Shown here: piece by piece, positions 1-11,600 of the stretch | How the letters are laid out: each line of letters starts with the position of its first letter | Position numbering within the stretch: position 1 is the stretch's first letter | DNA from: Sympetrum striolatum | Taxonomy: Eukaryota > Arthropoda > Insecta > Odonata > Libellulidae | Assembly (NCBI GenBank): GCA_947579665.1 | Contig: OX388346.1 | Coordinates: 86,616,615-86,680,614, forward strand | Length of the DNA stretch: 64,000 nt | Direction of reading: 5' to 3' | Made by a program: the position numbers and the translations under genes | The notes under the pieces: generated by a model | Seen by the model: only the letters and a program-made list of their open reading frames with translations | What the model was told of the DNA's origin: nothing | Database searches by the model: none

Positions 1-59
1 TTTACTAAGTAATTTCAGAAAAATTAGGTTCTCAAATGATGCAATCGATATAATGCGAC

Positions 60-252
60 CTCCCTGTTGATGTGGGCCGCTCTGATTCCGCGAGGAAGAT
101 TAGAGAAATAAATGCAAGAAGGAATCGTATCAAGAATTCATTTTTTCCGCGCATGATACGCGAAAGAAATTAATTAGGAAAATAGAGTTAAAGTGCCTGT
201 ACCCCCTGCCACACGCCGAAAGGCGGATTGAAGGGTTCTTACATAGACATAC
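60..252 (+). mobile_element. 3' end of a 5'-truncated non-LTR retrotransposon (copy 1)
   Basis: From 102 to 170 the frame reads 23 codons containing NSFFPRMIRERN before a TAA at 171. SFFPR(T/M)IR(D/E) is the usual last motif of reverse transcriptases in many jockey/CR1/RTE-type non-LTR elements. It is followed by a short 3' UTR with a small hairpin around gccacacgccgaaaggcgg. A second copy with the same layout lies at 46,700-46,920 on the same strand. An in-frame TAG just upstream shows that this copy is dead. Family assignment to a clade is inference. Confidence 0.7.
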
Positions 253-2300
253 TTTTATGGTGTTTTTTTGCTGTAACATTTTAACTCAATAATCAGAATA
301 TATCGTATTTATAAAACAACATATAATTTAAGAGGAAAAATTCATCCGTCTCCGCTACGATTGGTATTCGGTTTCCATCAAAGTAACTGGGTTGTCCAAA
401 TTGTAGTGCTACCTCCAAAATACTTCCTTTTCAATATCATCTCCTAAATCACTACTACTAATTTATTTCTTCTCACATTCAATAACAGTTAAAGGAAAGT
501 TTAATCAACCTTCCTTTGATTTCAAAAAACTCTCAAAGGCACTCGAAATTAATATTTACAATGATAAAAACCTTACACCTAGAGAAATAATGACAATGTA
601 AGATAAATTGGCCCTATCAAAACTGGAAATCCAAATATCATTGAGGATTATTATTCATCATTATTATTCAATTATTCATTTTACAAACTAAAATCTCAAA
701 AAGGTTTTAATTTTGCCACATAACCGTGAAAATATCCTAGTTTTCTATGCATTTTAGTTTTTTTAAGAATTAAACATATCTTCCATCATGTAGCGTGCAT
801 GAATATACCGGCCCTGAAATGTAGAAATGTTTTCGCTCTTTCTACTGTCTATAACCCTCTCCCTCATAGACAAATCCTGGCTGCGCCCCTGCGAAAAAGC
901 AATCATTAATTATCAACTGTATATTCATGTCCACATTCGATAGAATCCGTAGATTCTTGCACATAGACGATTATGAAAAAATGTCAAAGAACCTAAAGAC
1001 GAAGTAAATGAAATTTTAGTGCAACTAAAGACCTAATCGCGATCTCCGAGAAGCATCGACAAAACGTTACAGGGAAGTAATCAAAAAACATTACTTTTGG
1101 TCGTTTTTTTCCCCGGACAATTAGAGAGGCTGATAGAGTAGATTACGTGATGATGGTTTATTACAACCCCTACCATACCCACCTGGCAGCTCGCGGGGTA
1201 TATATCTAGATCTAAATGTATATAATTGGCTTGGAACTACCGCCAAGAAAATTGTAAACTTTGAACCCGCGAATTGTCCTGGTTGTAGACAAACAATGAA
1301 TAATAATATGCAGAAGAATGTCAATAGTTCTCAAGGCTTTTTTTTTAAGCGTAAAAATGAAAAAGATTCGCTTGCGCGTTGCGCTGGTTGTCCATCTATC
1401 GACGTGAAGACCTAAATGAAGAAATAATCGCCAATAAGTCTGAGTAAGTAAGCCTGAGCTCCTTGCCTTACGACCGGTTTGTTGTTGCGAGTGACACATA
1501 GACTTTCAAAAATCCTCTGCACTGAAAGCGAAAGGTTCATCGTGCTTCGGGAAATCAGGAGGCCCTGTCAAATACCTCTAATTGTGGAAAATGAGTCAAA
1601 GGAAGGACCTCGAATCCTTGGTAGAAGAGGAATTTTCACTGACACACGAAACATTTTCTTGACCAACAATTGGTGATGAATTGTTCCGTATTGTGGTTGA
1701 ATTGTGGTTCCGTATCTTTCATGTCCAATGGTTATTTTTCCATAATGAATTGCATCTCTCTGGTAAATATGTATATTAATCACTGGGGCGTTTAAATATA
1801 TGTGGAAATCATATCTTACATTCGTTCATTTCCCGAACAAGAAAAGTTTAAGATAAAAAAACTCATTTAACTTAAGCGGAATTCGAGCTCGTGCCCTTCC
1901 TATGCCAATAACATATGTCAGACAGCTGCAAAATCACCTCTTTATTAGCAACTAGTTATATTTGTGACACTTCCCAACAAACTGAGAAGTCCATTTTAGC
2001 AGCTTATTAATAATTTTATTATGGCAGCATAATCCTGGTTAATTAACTTTATAAAGTCAGACATTCATAAAATATGTATCAGTACTAAAAACTTGGGTTG
2101 TTTATTAGGAAGTCTTTGTTTACTAAAATACGCTAATATAATACTATTATTTGGGTATATTTTTACGAGTGCAATAACATCTAATTTCCTTAGCACCATG
2201 GTGAGGAAAGAGCTTCGAATTAGCCAGAGGATAGTTTCTACTGGCTGAATGTAAAATGAGGGTCCTGAGTCTAGCTGATATAGGCACGAAAAGGAAAAAT
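253..2300. other. AT-rich stretch, nothing recognised
   Basis: I see only short open frames under 100 codons with no family motif, and no convincing splice-site-bounded exon or RNA gene. It may be intergenic or intronic. Confidence 0.4.
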
Positions 2301-2306
2301 ATACCT

Positions 2307-2478
2307 GGCACCTGCAATACTTGCTTTGAAAGTGCTGGACATATGGTTAAAGCTTTTCCACGCGAGGTAATGCATTTCAACGTTTGTTTAGTATTGGCGC
2401 CTGCAATACTTTGAAGGGATCAACTTGTGGTTAAAGACTTTCCTCGCGAATTATCAAAGCCTTAATGCATTTCTACGT
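2307..2478. repeat. Diverged two-copy tandem duplication (~85 bp)
   Basis: The stretch beginning ggcacctgcaatac (2307) and the one beginning ggcgcctgcaatac (2396) share further matching blocks in order: tggttaaag, then tttcc-cgcga, then aatgcattt and acg. This indicates an old local duplication. Both lie in non-coding DNA. Confidence 0.55.
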
Positions 2479-3570
2479 GAATTTATCCGCGCGAAGGCAA
2501 CACAATTGACTAATGACCAAGGTCACCGAGCTGCCTGTTACAAATTGTAAGACAAGTCCGATATATGCGCAGAAATTGTTCGGTTTTTATGAAATCATGT
2601 TTGTTTTAACTTTGGAATTGGTATTTTTCCTTTTAACTCCGGACGGACAATGATTTCATGTATTCTAGGTGACAAATGGTGTATATAAATTTATATTACG
2701 AATTTCCTTCGTCTGCATGATTAAGTTGGGGGAAAATTATGTTCCGTAGACAAAATACAAATTTTACATAGTGTCATAGTAACTCAGTAATCGCTCTAAC
2801 GACTTCTCGAATTCTAATTGCTGAATTGAAAACATAAGACTTAAAATCAAAAATCCCCCTCGGAATGTTTATCACAAATAATGAATATCCTATGTTTGAA
2901 CTGGACGTTTGAAGAATTACATTAACATTAATATTCAGCAGGCAGCCGTAAGACGTATGTACAAGTGAGAAACCAAACTACCAAAATAACGCCTTATTAG
3001 CGCACAAATTATCCAGGAAAAGAGACCATTATAGGCCATCTGTTCTCGCTATAAGCTCGCAAAACATCATTTTCCTCTAGACTCCAAAATTCTTGTTCTC
3101 TTAAGGTGAGAATCACCACATCGCGTATTCCTACTCCAATCCCACTTATTCCTTATTGCTACGCATTATTAAAACCGAATAGCATTCTTCACATTATTAA
3201 GAATTAAATTTCAATTATTGTTCATGTATTTTATTGCATTTAAGATTGAAATTGGAATAAATATATATTAACCTATCGTTCTATAAATACGATAACTATC
3301 TGTGAAAGTGAAACGCCGAAATAAACATGACGAACTCGGGAAGAGATCGCGCGAAGGCTCTAAGAAGAGTTCAAAAGAGAGGAAATTTGTGTAAGTTCTA
3401 GGTTCCGACTCAAATATTACCGCTTTTCGAGGCTTTCCTCGGTGTTGCCAGTCAGTCACAGAAAGCAGAATTCCAAATAGTTTCTGTGAAAGCCACTGGT
3501 GCGCGCGCAAAGTGTTGCGACAATTTTTTCCGCCACTATACATTTCACGACTACTAGTTTGAGGACAAAA
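2479..3570. other. AT-rich stretch, no gene recognised
   Basis: No coding or RNA gene is supported. The part around 3,010-3,150 (ccatctgttctcgct ... cgcgtattcct) resembles 9,410-9,520, suggesting an old dispersed repeat of unknown class. Confidence 0.35.
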
Positions 3571-3571
3571 T

Positions 3572-3765
3572 GCGCCAAAACCGGCAGCTGCGCCAGAATC
3601 GGTAGCTGCGTCAAAATCGGCCTAAGCTAAGCTGCGCCAGAACCGGCATCTGCGTCAAAATCGGCCTAAGCTAAGCTGCGCCAGAGCCAGCATCTGCGCC
3701 AGAATCGGTAGCTGCGCCAGAATCGGCATCTGTGCCAGAATCGGCATCTGCGCCAGAATCGACAT
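3572..3765. repeat. 18-bp tandem array (minisatellite)
   Basis: About eight copies of an 18-bp unit close to gcgccagaatcggcatct, plus two longer ~26-bp variants that carry the insert ctaagctaag. The array abuts the truncated 3' side of the minus-strand non-LTR element. Because 18 is a multiple of three, the minus strand translates it as a hexapeptide repeat (PILAQM) in the same frame as the endonuclease upstream. Confidence 0.9.
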
Positions 3766-4659
3766 TTTTGTACTACTCTCGGGGCCGGGTCTTTCCTGAC
3801 AGAGGGCTCCAACGAGCTCCCTTGCGTGCCTGACGTACACCTCGTCCTCGAGCAGTGCATTGTCGAAGCGCCAAAAGGGACGCCTCGACCACTCAAATCT
3901 GAGGGGCACCATCTGGGAGACGGCCCTGTTGTCTGTCAAGGATAGTAAGGTCTTGATGGTTGTCGCGTCGTGGACCCTGTCCGCAGATACGTAGAGGTGG
4001 TCCAGCCTGGCTCATTAGTTTCAGGAGGCGTGGGTGTAGCCCGGTGCTCCGGGCCTCAGCTCGGACGAGGCGTCGACCAGGTCAAAATCCTGCACCAGCG
4101 ATCGTAGTTCGGCGGCGTACGCCGGGTGCCTCTCCCAGCCCGAAGTCCTGTCTGTGACGGGGAAGAGAGTCATGTTAAAGTCGCCCCCCATGACAACGAA
4201 GGCGTCATGACTGAGGTTGGCTTGATGGAAACACGTCAGCTGGCCCCTGAGGGTGTCGACAAGGGAGATGGCAAGCCTTTGATTGTACGGCCCATACACA
4301 GAGAGGAAGAGGAGGGTGAGCATTCCCCCCGTGCTCTGCGGAAGGTCAAGGGTGACCGCAAGGGCGTACCCTGCGTACACGACCGTCGGTGTCACCATGG
4401 ATGTTCTCAGGTTTCTCCTTATGCTGATGGCGGTGCTGGATTGCAGAGTCGTGGGTGGGCAGAAGTGGAGCTCGTACTGCTGGAGCGTCTGTAGGGGCAC
4501 GTCGGAGGTATTGGTCTCCTGCAGCAGCACTACGTCCGGCTCCGTGGTGTTCAGGAATGTGGTCAGCTGGGCCCACTTCCGTTTGCTCTTTACCAATCGT
4601 ATGTTGAGGGTCGACGCGGAGAAGCCCAATGCCCTCCAGGTTGATTCCTCGCCCGCCAT
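3655..4659 (-). pseudogene. Non-LTR retrotransposon ORF2 fragment: endonuclease domain, broken
   Basis: Reads as the apurinic-type endonuclease (exonuclease-endonuclease-phosphatase fold) that nicks target DNA for L1/Tx1-type elements. Motifs appear in order from the ATG at 4659: TLNIR (catalytic Asn), VVLLQET (catalytic Glu), LSVYGPYN, VMGGDFNM (catalytic Asp/Asn), DRTSGW, then FDLVDAS. Three in-frame stops (4019-4021 and the next few codons) interrupt the frame, which resumes as ARLDHLYVSADRVHD, LTDNRAVS and FWRFDNALLED. The final SDH-type motif is degenerate. It should be followed by a reverse transcriptase of several hundred residues, but the frame runs into the 18-bp tandem array and no RT motif is present. 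Tx1-like placement rests on this motif spacing and the ORF1 upstream; it is inference. Confidence 0.85.
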
Positions 4660-4706
4660 GTTTGTGGAGGAGGGATGGATGGAAGGATGGATTGATGGAT
4701 GAGCGG

Positions 4707-6477
4707 TTACTCAGACTCCGAGTTTTGGAGTTTGTCCAAGAGCCTCTCAACCCTCATCCTCAGGGCCAGGTCCTTGATGGCTCTGTCTCGCAGGAGTCTG
4801 GCCAGCAACGTGGTGAGGTCCTCTAGGTTTTCCAAGGAGTCCTTTGCGAGCCTCACCACTTCGTTGTGGCCCTTTGCCTCCTGCAGGAATCTCTGTAGGG
4901 TTTGGAACGAGATTGCCGGTACCCCAGGGTTGGCGCAGTAATAATTCGCGATTTGCTTTAGACTTTCGTCGTCCCCGCCCGCAGCCACGTTGGTCTTCAA
5001 CTGTTTGCTGCTTGGGCTCTTCCCAGGCAGGTACTGGGAATCTCGCTCGAGGGTAGCATCAGTTATCCGCTTGACGGGGCCGACCGCCACAGAAGTCTCG
5101 GGTAGGTTTTCTCTGGTCCCGGTGTGGTGGACTCGGGCCTCGCCTCCTCGGACCTGGCTAGGGCTTGGAGGGAGAGGGGGGTCTTCGAGGTGGTGGCGGG
5201 GAGTTGACTGTCTGGCGTGTCATCAACATCCATGACTGCAGGCATGTCTGGGAAGGCGGATTTCGGTTCGTCATTGGGAGCGGCACTTGGTGCTGGAGTT
5301 GGCGCCATCGGGGGCGAGGTGCTGTGGCGATCGCCCGGTTCCGACGATGGTAGGGTGTGCTGGCCGGTCGCGATTTTTTCCTCTTGTTGCTTTCTCTGCG
5401 GATAGTCCTTGGCGATGTGGCCGGTCTTGCCGCAGTGGAAACAGCGGTTATCATCGACGCGGACAAATATACGGTGCAGGGAGCCGGCGAAGTCCACCAG
5501 GAAGGACTCGGGGAGTATGAGACCGTCCCGCAGCACGACGTGGACCATCCGCCTCCAAGATGTTATTCCCGTATACCCCTCTGATCGCCAACCCATCGAC
5601 AGGTTGTAAATGGGCGACACCACCCTTCTGGCCTCGGACATCAGCTCCGTGATAACGTCGTTGGGTATCTCCGGCAAGACGTTGCTGAGGTAAATTTGCT
5701 GGGAGATGGTGACCATGCATCTCGCGGGAACCCATGTGTTTTTTAGGGAGATGCCGCCGTCAGAAATTCCGTTGCTAGGGCTTTGCTTGCCAGGAATAGG
5801 CAAATTCTCTGATTCGCGAGACGGTTAGCGTGGGTTATTCTCTCGCCTCCTCCCACGAGTTTTCCCATCGCCATCGCGTATTCTAAGAGGGGTGTGTCCA
5901 GAAGCACCTGGAAAATAAAACCCATCTTCCTGTTGGGTCCGTTTGTGTTAGGTGAGATGACCTTTTTTGAAAACATAAAGTTAGCCGATGGTGCATCTTC
6001 TCGGGCGCCCGACGAACCCGCGACGTGTTTTTTAACACTGTTTGCATATGAGCGAGGTTTTTGGTACGCGTTCAGAGGCGCTGCGCTTGTCCCACCAGGA
6101 GACCGGGATCAAGAGAGGTGAAGGTTCTTGCGCTATGGGGGAGGGGGCCTCCTCCAGCCTGCCGAGAAGTTTTCGGTGGGCGGCGCCGGTGTCTCTTCGT
6201 TGTGCGTGCCTGTAGAGGTGGGGGCGGCGAGAGCTGGGAGGGTCGGAAAATCTTCCTGCCGACTCGAGAGGGGCGGTAGCTGAACCAGCCGTCTTACCAG
6301 GGGGGAGGAAGGTGATTTCCTCGAGGAAGCAGGCGCAGGGGGCGGGGAAACCGGTTTCGCTGGTGAAGGTCGCGGCGAAGGCGAAGCACATGGCAAAAAT
6401 GGCAGAACAAATGCATCTATGGGCAAACCAATTTTTGCCAATAAATCAGGGGATGATGTGCTCAGCCCCTTATACAT
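4707..6477 (-). pseudogene. Non-LTR retrotransposon ORF1 (gag-like, CCHC zinc knuckle), frameshifted
   Basis: Four frame segments together look like a Tx1/L1-type ORF1 nucleic-acid-binding protein. The N-terminal part (6477-6133) is Ser/Pro-rich and ends in a stop. Then come 5976-5743 (GGERITHANRLANQRIC) and, after a frameshift, 5803-5063. The latter has LSNVLPEIPNDVI, VVSPIYNLSMGW and a zinc knuckle CFHCGKTGHIAKDYP, where the last Cys of the usual CX2CX4HX4C is replaced by Tyr. A further frameshift near 5,100-5,160 leads into 5090-4707, a helical, charged C-terminal region (LQRFLQEAKGHNEVV, LTTLLARLL). ORF2 begins about 48 bp downstream, the normal order for these elements. At least two frameshifts and one stop mean it cannot be functional. 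GC content is far above the flanks. Confidence 0.8.
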
Positions 6478-6620
6478 TATATATTACCTCTTATACCTAT
6501 ATTATTATTATACTACCTTATACTACCCTTATACGTATATTATTATACTCAATATACATTAACTATTACCTTACCATTACACATTACCCTAATATACATT
6601 ACCAAGTTCATACTCTAACC
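6470..6620. repeat. Low-complexity AT tract (ttatac/cattac-like)
   Basis: Irregular repetition of tatac, ttatta and cattacc motifs immediately upstream of ORF1 of the non-LTR element. It may be an expanded insertion-site sequence or flanking DNA. Confidence 0.5.
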
Positions 6621-7345
6621 AACAACAAAGAGGAGACACGGAAATTTAAAAAAACTTTTGTTCGCACAAAAAATTGTGAGAAAGCTACTGAAGTGTATAC
6701 AAAAATCAGAATTTGACTTCACATTGGCATATTTTGTAAAATAATTATTTATCTCACAATAAATTCCAAAGTTTTGAGAGGAAATTATTCATCAAAGATA
6801 CAAAATCCTTCTATTTCTATGGAAAATTTGAATTAAGTAGAATGTAGTAGTAGATGAGAAAATACATAAAGAACACATCAATACCTTACTTTATTCCATG
6901 CTTTTCGAATGGCATCCATCTAACAACATTTCTATACTCAACTTATATCTGGAGCATAGGCTGAGAAGAGGTTTTCCTGTTCATGATGTGGGCCAACATA
7001 TTTTCTTTCTCAATGCTCTTCTTTCATAGTAACTGATATTGCATCTTACCTCACTACATATACAACCTTTCAGATAATAATAATATGTTTATTACGAGTG
7101 TTATCCCATTGACAGTTTACAATAAAAACATTTACAGTATTATAAAATACTATTGCAATAAGAAATATAGTCAGGAAAAATACATTCAATCAATAAAATG
7201 CTATCTATAAAATACAATAATATTAACTTAATATCTTAATTTATATTTTTAAAACAAATGTTGTCTTAGGTGAAGGAATTATTCATTCAAAAGATGTGAG
7301 ATAAATATTGAGTTATTATGGTTTTGTAGACTTTATTGTAGACAC
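6621..7345. other. AT-rich stretch, nothing recognised
   Basis: No coding, RNA or repeat structure is visible apart from short homopolymer runs. Confidence 0.35.
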
Positions 7346-7346
7346 A

Positions 7347-7600
7347 ATTGTTCCTGCAGTTACACGTTATGGCCAATACACCATAAAAATTTCAACTCAA
7401 TCAAGCTTGTGGTTTAGCCTGTGAATTAGTATCCTATCAATATACCTATCTATCAATTATATATAGATGCTTTTCCGGATTCATTCATATATATAGGGAC
7501 ATAGGTATATAGATAGGATAATAATTCACAGGCTAAACCACAAGCGCCATAGATTTGAAATTTTTACAAAATAGTGGCCATAACGTGCAACCTGTAGAAA
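7347..7600. repeat. Long imperfect palindrome (~95-bp arms)
   Basis: The left arm (about 7,347-7,447: cacgttatggcca ... gtggtttagcctgtgaatta ... tcctatc) is the inverse of the right arm (about 7,505-7,600: gataggat ... ttcacaggctaaaccac ... tggccataacgtgca). The inner spacer of ~55 bp carries the left terminal inverted repeat of the module array described next. It looks like a head-to-head junction of two element ends. Confidence 0.7.
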
Positions 7601-8650
7601 CATGGTGATTTTGAGCCTCAATGTCATGGGTTCGACTCCAGAGGGCCCCAAAGTCCTGATTTTTCCCGTTTAAATGCACTGCTTTGATTTTCGGGAATTA
7701 AAAAAAATACTTTCCGGATAGGTAGAGAATCAAAACTCCAGGAGCATATATGTATGTTCATGATCTATCAAAAACAAAAATTACCTTTATGGAAAATATC
7801 CTAGGTTCAATGCTAGGACGATGCAAAAATCGGCCATTTAAAATACATCGAGGTAGTTTTTCATTATTTTTTTTCATGCTTTTTTGGAAATGATAGGAAA
7901 TTCTTGCTTAAATGGAAGATCTATATTAAGCATAGGTTTTTGAAAAAAAAAACATAAGACCATACTGTTCCTGGGTTCGATGCCAGTGCACATTAAATTT
8001 TCTCTCATAAGGAATATAAGATAGGAGTAGGACGTCGTTTGAGGCAGTTGCAGCCTATATTTCTGCTTGAATTTTCACACATAGTTAAAAATGGCAATCT
8101 TCTGTTGTACAGCATATAAAGTATTACCAGAAAGACCCGGGTTCAAAGCCAGGTGGTAAATGTATCCCCTATTTAAAATACATTGAGCTAGTTTTCATTA
8201 TTGACTTTGATGCACTTATCGAAAAAATAGGAGGTTCTTGCTTAGATAGAAGATGTATATTAAGAATATAACGTAAAAAAATTAGATGAGACCATGCTGT
8301 TCCTGGGTTCCATGCCAGAGCAGATTACAATTTCTCACATAAGGAATATATGTGAAAAGTAGGATGTCGTTTGAGACAGGTCCAAAATTTCTGCTTGAAT
8401 TTACACACATAGTTAGAGATGGTGATGTTCTGTTGTGCTGCATAATAATTATGACCTGAAAGATACGGGTTTGATGCCAGACGATTAAGTTGCAGCGAAT
8501 TTTAAGAATATTTTTAATCCTTTTTTTCTTTTGAGGACCTAATATGATGCCGATATGAAATTAGTGTTGTCGATCTGCTTGCAGTATGCAAGCTACATTT
8601 TACTCGTATATATATATGAATGAATCCGGAGAAGCATCTATATATAATAG
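7457..8650 (+). mobile_element. Module array 1: six ~168-bp units with B-box motifs, flanked by inverted repeats
   Basis: Six B-box-like motifs (consensus GGTTCRANNCC) on the plus strand lie at 7629 (ggttcgactcc), 7804 (ggttcaatgct), 7974 (ggttcgatgcc), 8140 (ggttcaaagcc), 8306 (ggttccatgcc) and 8468 (ggtttgatgcc). Spacings are 175, 170, 166, 166 and 162 bp. Between them recur ccatactgttcctgg, ctcataaggaatat, gtcgtttgaggcag and ttctgcttgaatttncacacatagtta. Inverted repeats containing gatgcttttccggattcatt (7466) and aatgaatccggagaagcatc (8619) bracket the array, so it resembles a non-autonomous TIR element filled with tandem tRNA-like modules. No protein is encoded. The class is unknown. Confidence 0.75.
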
Positions 8651-8659
8651 ATATATTTA

Positions 8660-11600
8660 TGTGTGTTCTTTCTATTATATTTTTATAGATTTTCCTGACT
8701 ATTTTCTTTTATAGATAATTGTACAGCTAACAGCATAAAAAAGTTACCACCTGAGACGCAACCAGCATAACTCGAGAAGGACGAGTCTTTCAGATTCTCT
8801 GTTTTGAGCGCGCTTTTCGTCTTCCTCTTTATGCCTGGCACGTTTTGAAGGCTTTTGTGATGATATATATTTTATAAATACTCGCTAAAAGTCATTACTT
8901 TTGCTGCGGTAGAAGCAGTATTGTATTATGAAATAATTAAATTCGTATTTCGTTAAATCGGCTCGAATCTCAAGCGTTATTCGCTCTTCTTCTTAAAATA
9001 TTGGACAAGAATTACTTTGGCTGCTCATAGTTCGTCCTAACATATATAATACATAACATTTTCCATCAATGCAGATTTATAATGAAATTGGTTATTTCCC
9101 GTAATGCTCCACATGCCCGCAGGATGATCGTTTTCGCAAAGGTTATGCTTAATTATGATACGATAATTAAGAGAATATGAACTACTGTAAATCAGGTCAA
9201 CGGAATTAGGAAAAATAAGAAAAAACGTATATTATAAATATAATAATGGTGTTCAGATTTGTGAAAAATAGTTAAGTAAGAAATACATTTAAATTTACTA
9301 TCCGCGAGCCTCCATAAGGCTTATTGCAGAGAATATGAAACACTCAACTATCTAAATAATTTACATATTTACGCACCTTATACTATATGTAAGATGATAA
9401 CAATATAAACCATCTGTCCTCGCTATTATCTCGCGGTAATATTTTCACCATCTGGCTGTGAAAATAACGATCGTTGAGAATAGGGATCTTGTCGTCGCGT
9501 ATTTCGTCATGTAAATCACAGCTAAGGAATATCTCTAATAATTATTGTCTTTACATAGTTATATTCTTAAAATATACCCAGCGGAGGGCTCCAATCATTT
9601 TGGACTTACTGCTATCTAATCTGTAGTCTCTTAACAAACAGCTTTATATTTTACGCGCGAGAATTTCTTTTTGGTAATGAAATCAGAAGGATAAATCGCG
9701 CAGAGTCGAGTAAAGCGCAAAAAGAATTGAATAATATACTTTTAAATATTGAATTCCTTTATTTAAACCTCCGTCAAAAATTTTAAAATGCTAAAATGAT
9801 TGAGAGTTTCAACATAGAAAATAGGTATGAGCCAACAACTTTAGGCTGTTACAACTCCACTCTAAATATTCGCACGTAAACGCTCATGCATAATAAATAC
9901 ATTTAAATCTATTGCTAAGGATCTCTGTGGCAAGCCCACCTTTTGGTGCTACGTCTGCTTTTAATGTTTTTGTCTACATAACGGTTAATCGGTAGCTTGC
10001 ATACCTTCCTTCTCAAGAAAACAAAGGGAGCTTCTCTATGGGGGTGAGAGAGGAAAGAGAAAGGGTCTTCAATGGAGCGGTCACAGGTTACTTTCATCTT
10101 CAGAGCCTCTAATTTTCGAGGCATCGTTTAAGGGTTTTGTATGAGAGAGAGAGAATTGCCTGAAAATGCCATTCTTCGTCATGGATGGTGATATAAAGAA
10201 AAGTTCGTCGAAGAAGGAATATGAATGGGTTACTTCATGGAGACGATGATAGGAAAATAAACAATGGGAATACGGAATATTTTATGCTTACTAAGAAAAG
10301 AATGTTTATTCTCTTCAACTCTAAGGCATACATCTAAAAAATATGAAGATAATATGGTAAACAGGCTTAGAAGTGATGTGCAGAGATCCTGGGATGTTGG
10401 CTATTTATAAGATTGAGAAAACGATTCAAGCCATTTTAAGACAAAATAATGCAGGTTAGAGGGTGACCGGAAAAATATATTGTCAATGGTTTAGCCAGAG
10501 GGAATGTAAATTAGATCAACGATTCGAAAAAGTTCCGATATTTGTGGCAGTTTGCAAGTTTAATTTTCCTAACATACTGAATTAGATTTTATGTGAACTT
10601 ACTTCTAAAACGTTCATTTGCATCCAAAATTCATAAACCATTAACAATAGACCTATCATAGTCGAAATTATTTATTATCAATGTAAATTTATTTTGCTTC
10701 AAAAATTATTGGCATAGGGTAGGATATAATCATGTCGGTATATAAGAATATGCATACAATGTGCATACATTCATGCATACAGTTAGAGATTATGCCAGTT
10801 GATCCCACACAAATGTCGAGCTATTCACACATTTAAATTTCTGCACCTTCAAGATATCGTAAATGTCTTCCTTATCTTTAAACCAAGAAGTTTTGAGGAA
10901 GAATAGGTGAGGCTTGGAAACCAGCATTAAGATTCAGCAGTAATAGATTCTCCTGACATATTTCCCAAGAAAGGAAGCTTTACCCATCTTATTTAAGAGT
11001 AATCATAGATAATAAGTACGAGATGTCAGTATTTCTAGTGCTTTATTCAGTAATCGCTAATGGACTAAACTGGCCTCTCATTAAAAAAAGGAAGGGTAAA
11101 ATACGAAGGCTAAATTTTAATTATTAAACAGCATTTACCGATGTAAGGGCAACTCAGATGGATTACGCCTGATTTAGCAGTTTTCCTAAATGTAATTTCC
11201 GTAAAAATATAGCCATAGCTCAACGACTATAAGGAATGGTGGAAATAACTAAGGAAAACAATTTCTTACATAACGCAGTTTCACCAAGTAACGGCTTCTT
11301 CAATCAATTGGAATTAAAGAAAATTACTCAGAGAACTAGGACCAAAGAAAGCTGCATCCATTGCGAAGGAAATTGATTCCAATCCTTGGGAGGGGGTAAT
11401 CTGAAGATTATTGACATTCTGGGCAGGCAGACGTTTAGAACTAGTTCCCCTTAATGGATAAAAAAAGTTTACCTAAATATCAGGTGTAATCGTCAAAATT
11501 ACCTAAGCTATACGAGTATAATTTTATCATTGAGAATCTTCAAGGGATCTGAGAAGAGCCCACAAATGCTGTCTAGGGTCTCCCAGACTGCCCATGTCTC

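Larger units (their letters stand above)
3655..6480 (-). mobile_element. Tx1/L1-like non-LTR element, 3'-truncated, decayed
   Basis: Encompasses the broken ORF1 and the endonuclease part of ORF2. The boundaries are compositional. The 5' side fades into a low-complexity tatacattacc-type tract (6,470-6,620), and the 3' side runs into the 18-bp array. No target duplication or poly(A) tail can be recognised, as expected if the real 3' end has been lost. Confidence 0.75.

Noticed and set aside
4126..5609. Many plus-strand ORFs up to 139 codons at 4-6.4 kb
   Set aside because: They are antisense shadows of the GC-rich retrotransposon ORFs on the minus strand, which alone show domain motifs.
9915..10124. 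69-codon minus-strand ORF with basic C-terminus
   Set aside because: No family motif, no splice or promoter context, and length within chance expectation.
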